A stretch of DNA of 64,000 bases from Herbaspirillum autotrophicum. Lineage in GTDB: Bacteria > Pseudomonadota > Gammaproteobacteria > Burkholderiales > Burkholderiaceae_D. Position numbers and translations under genes: made by a program. The notes beneath the pieces are model-generated. The model worked only from the letters and a program-made list of their open reading frames with translations, did no database searches and had not been told where the DNA came from. The stretch is taken from assembly GCF_001189915.1 (NCBI RefSeq), contig NZ_LFLS01000030.1, forward strand, positions 1-64,000. Reading direction: 5' to 3'. The first letter of the stretch is position 1, and each line of letters starts with the position of its first letter. Positions 62,942-64,000 of this stretch are shown one piece after another.

Positions 62942-63745
62942 TTAATCCCAGTGCGGCGCGAAATCGGGATTGGCCAGCCGTTCGTTGCGGTCAAGGGCGG
63001 CGATGGCATCCATTTCCGCCGTTGACAACGCGATTTTCTGTGCCAGCAGATTGCTTTCCAGATTGGCCCGTTTGGTGGAGGAAGGAATCGTCGAGAAACC
63101 TTGCTGCAGTGACCATGCCAAGGCAATTTGCGCGGCGCTGACCTTGTGCCGGCCGGCAATTTCCAGCAGTACCGGATCGGTATTGACCTTGCCGTAGGCC
63201 AGTGGCATATAGGCGGTGATCGGAATGTTGTGGCTGCGGGTAAAGTCCACCACCTTGCGGTTTTGCAGGAACGGATGGATTTCGATTTGCTGCGAAGCAA
63301 TCTCGGCAGCACCGACCGCATCAATGGCTTGCGTCAGATGGGCGATGGTGAAATTGGAAACGCCGATCTGGCGTGTCAAGCCCATGGCCCTGGCGCTGGC
63401 CAGTGCCTCCATGTAATGCGCTACGGCGATACTGTCTTGCGGTGCCGGCCAGTGAATCAGGGTCAGGTCGACCTGATCCAGTTGCAGCTTGGCCAGACTC
63501 TCCTTCAGACTGGGAATCAGCTTTTCCTTGCTCAGATTATCGGTCCAGATTTTGGTCGTGACGAACAAATCCTTGCGAGCAATCTTGCCGGTGGCGATAG
63601 CCTGGCCTACTTCCGCTTCATTGCCGTAAATCTGTGCCGTGTCGATATGGCGATAACCGACCTCCAGGCCGTTGGTGACGGAGTCGATGACTTGTTGATC
63701 TTTCAGGCGGAAAGTGCCGAGACCGATGGCGGGCATGCTGATCAT
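62942..63745 (-). CDS. Aldo-keto reductase (2,5-diketogluconate-reductase-like)
   Basis: 267 aa from the ATG at 63745 with an AAGGA site; an extension to 63790 lacks one. The catalytic tetrad is visible: Asp35, Tyr40 (RHIDTAQIYGNE), Lys65 (TTKIWT) and His98 (LIHWP). The NADPH-binding end (SSTKRANLESNL) matches AKR enzymes of the DkgB/YeaE type that reduce methylglyoxal and keto sugars. Confidence 0.93.
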   Translation of the reverse strand: MISMPAIGLGTFRLKDQQVIDSVTNGLEVGYRHIDTAQIYGNEAEVGQAIATGKIARKDLFVTTKIWTDNLSKEKLIPSLKESLAKLQLDQVDLTLIHWPAPQDSIAVAHYMEALASARAMGLTRQIGVSNFTIAHLTQAIDAVGAAEIASQQIEIHPFLQNRKVVDFTRSHNIPITAYMPLAYGKVNTDPVLLEIAGRHKVSAAQIALAWSLQQGFSTIPSSTKRANLESNLLAQKIALSTAEMDAIAALDRNERLANPDFAPHWD

Positions 63746-63893
63746 GAGAATCCTTGTGTAATGAATGAAGCAGTGGCACCTGCGCCGCAATCAGGCACGG
63801 GTGCATTTGCTGAACGTATCTCGCGGCGACTTGCTTTGCGAATACCTTGGGGGTCAGTATGCCGTCAAATCGTTGTTGCAAAAATAGCTGCCA
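63746..63893. other. Divergent intergenic region
   Basis: About 150 bases between the aldo-keto reductase and a partial gene. It is AT-richer toward the right end (GTTGTTGCAAAAATAGC), consistent with a promoter, but no clear hexamers are assigned. Confidence 0.4.
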
Positions 63894-64000
63894 ATGCAAA
63901 ACATTATTGATTATTCGGCAAAGGTGGCGGGACTTGCACGCATCGTTGCCGCGCTGCTGCTTAATGCCGTGCACGATGTCCATGGCAATCCGGCGCGCGC
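63894..64000 (+). CDS. Start of a gene cut by the window end (hypothetical)
   Basis: An ATG at 63894 opens 35 codons (MQNIIDYSAKVAGLARIVAA and onwards) to the window end. The peptide is helical and moderately hydrophobic, perhaps a signal or membrane segment. Too short to classify. Confidence 0.35.
   Translation, partial: MQNIIDYSAKVAGLARIVAALLLNAVHDVHGNPAR

Overview
The window looks like part of a betaproteobacterial chromosome, probably Burkholderiales and perhaps Oxalobacteraceae (Collimonas, Herbaspirillum or Glaciimonas type). The evidence is a high-GC sequence, a Burkholderiales-type porin, an RTX protein with the C-terminus common in that order, and a complete homogentisate pathway. 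The genus is a guess. I see no rRNA, tRNA, CRISPR array, phage or intact insertion sequence. The region is dense in catabolic operons, each usually with its own regulator and transporter.

Layout. 163-3686: LysR regulator, PdxA-family dehydrogenase and MFS anion symporter. 3710-6818: DHA2-type MFS exporter and a secreted GlcG/HbpS-like protein, divergent from a LysR gene. 6831-12520: minus-strand operon of a hydantoinase-like amidohydrolase, an M20 carbamoylase-like hydrolase, a UbiD-like decarboxylase and a UbiX-like flavin prenyltransferase, divergent from a LysR gene. 12873-15074: RTX protein with a 600-bp internal period, followed by a decayed or frameshifted small-gene region. 16060-23050: DUF917 (S-methyl-thiohydantoin desulfurase type) gene, a urocanase paralogue, an MHS-family symporter, a porin, a small orphan gene, a perfect 20-bp inverted repeat and a LysR gene. 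23144-29854: copper/silver efflux operon (small Met/Cys protein, CusC, CusB fused to CusF, CusA, CusF). 30179-43910: 2OG-Fe(II) oxygenase, alpha/beta hydrolase, NMT1-type ABC transporter, three-subunit molybdenum hydroxylase, deaminase, two-component system, BMP-type binding protein and two phosphoribosyltransferases. This last block looks like uptake and catabolism or salvage of purines or a purine-like heterocycle.

44291-49432: PAS-GGDEF-EAL protein, a secreted protein next to a lipoprotein phospholipase D, and a small unknown protein. 49538-49696 (minus): a 52-codon gene, too short for usual ORF callers, with a strong ribosome binding site and a double-glycine (bacteriocin-type) leader. 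49852-52425: PepSY-flavodoxin-FAD reductase. 52583-58462: homogentisate pathway (LysR, AAHS transporter, hmgA, fumarylacetoacetase, maleylacetoacetate isomerase). 58568-64000: GH5 glycosidase, MaoC protein, HxlR and MarR regulators, MFS transporter, aldo-keto reductase and the start of one more gene.

How the parts may work together (inference). The urocanase paralogue has Ala where canonical urocanase has its active-site Cys, and it is translationally coupled to the DUF917 gene. This points to a thio- or methyl-modified urocanate (ergothioneine or S-methyl-ergothioneine type) rather than ordinary histidine breakdown. The product of such a path, hydantoin-5-propionate, would need a hydantoinase and a carbamoylase, and genes of these two families lie about 5 kb away. 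The link is speculative, because the hydantoinase-like gene also sits in a UbiD/UbiX operon and lacks one metal-binding His. The double-glycine-leader peptide, the UbiD/hydantoinase operon and the DUF917/urocanase operon are the items most worth following up.
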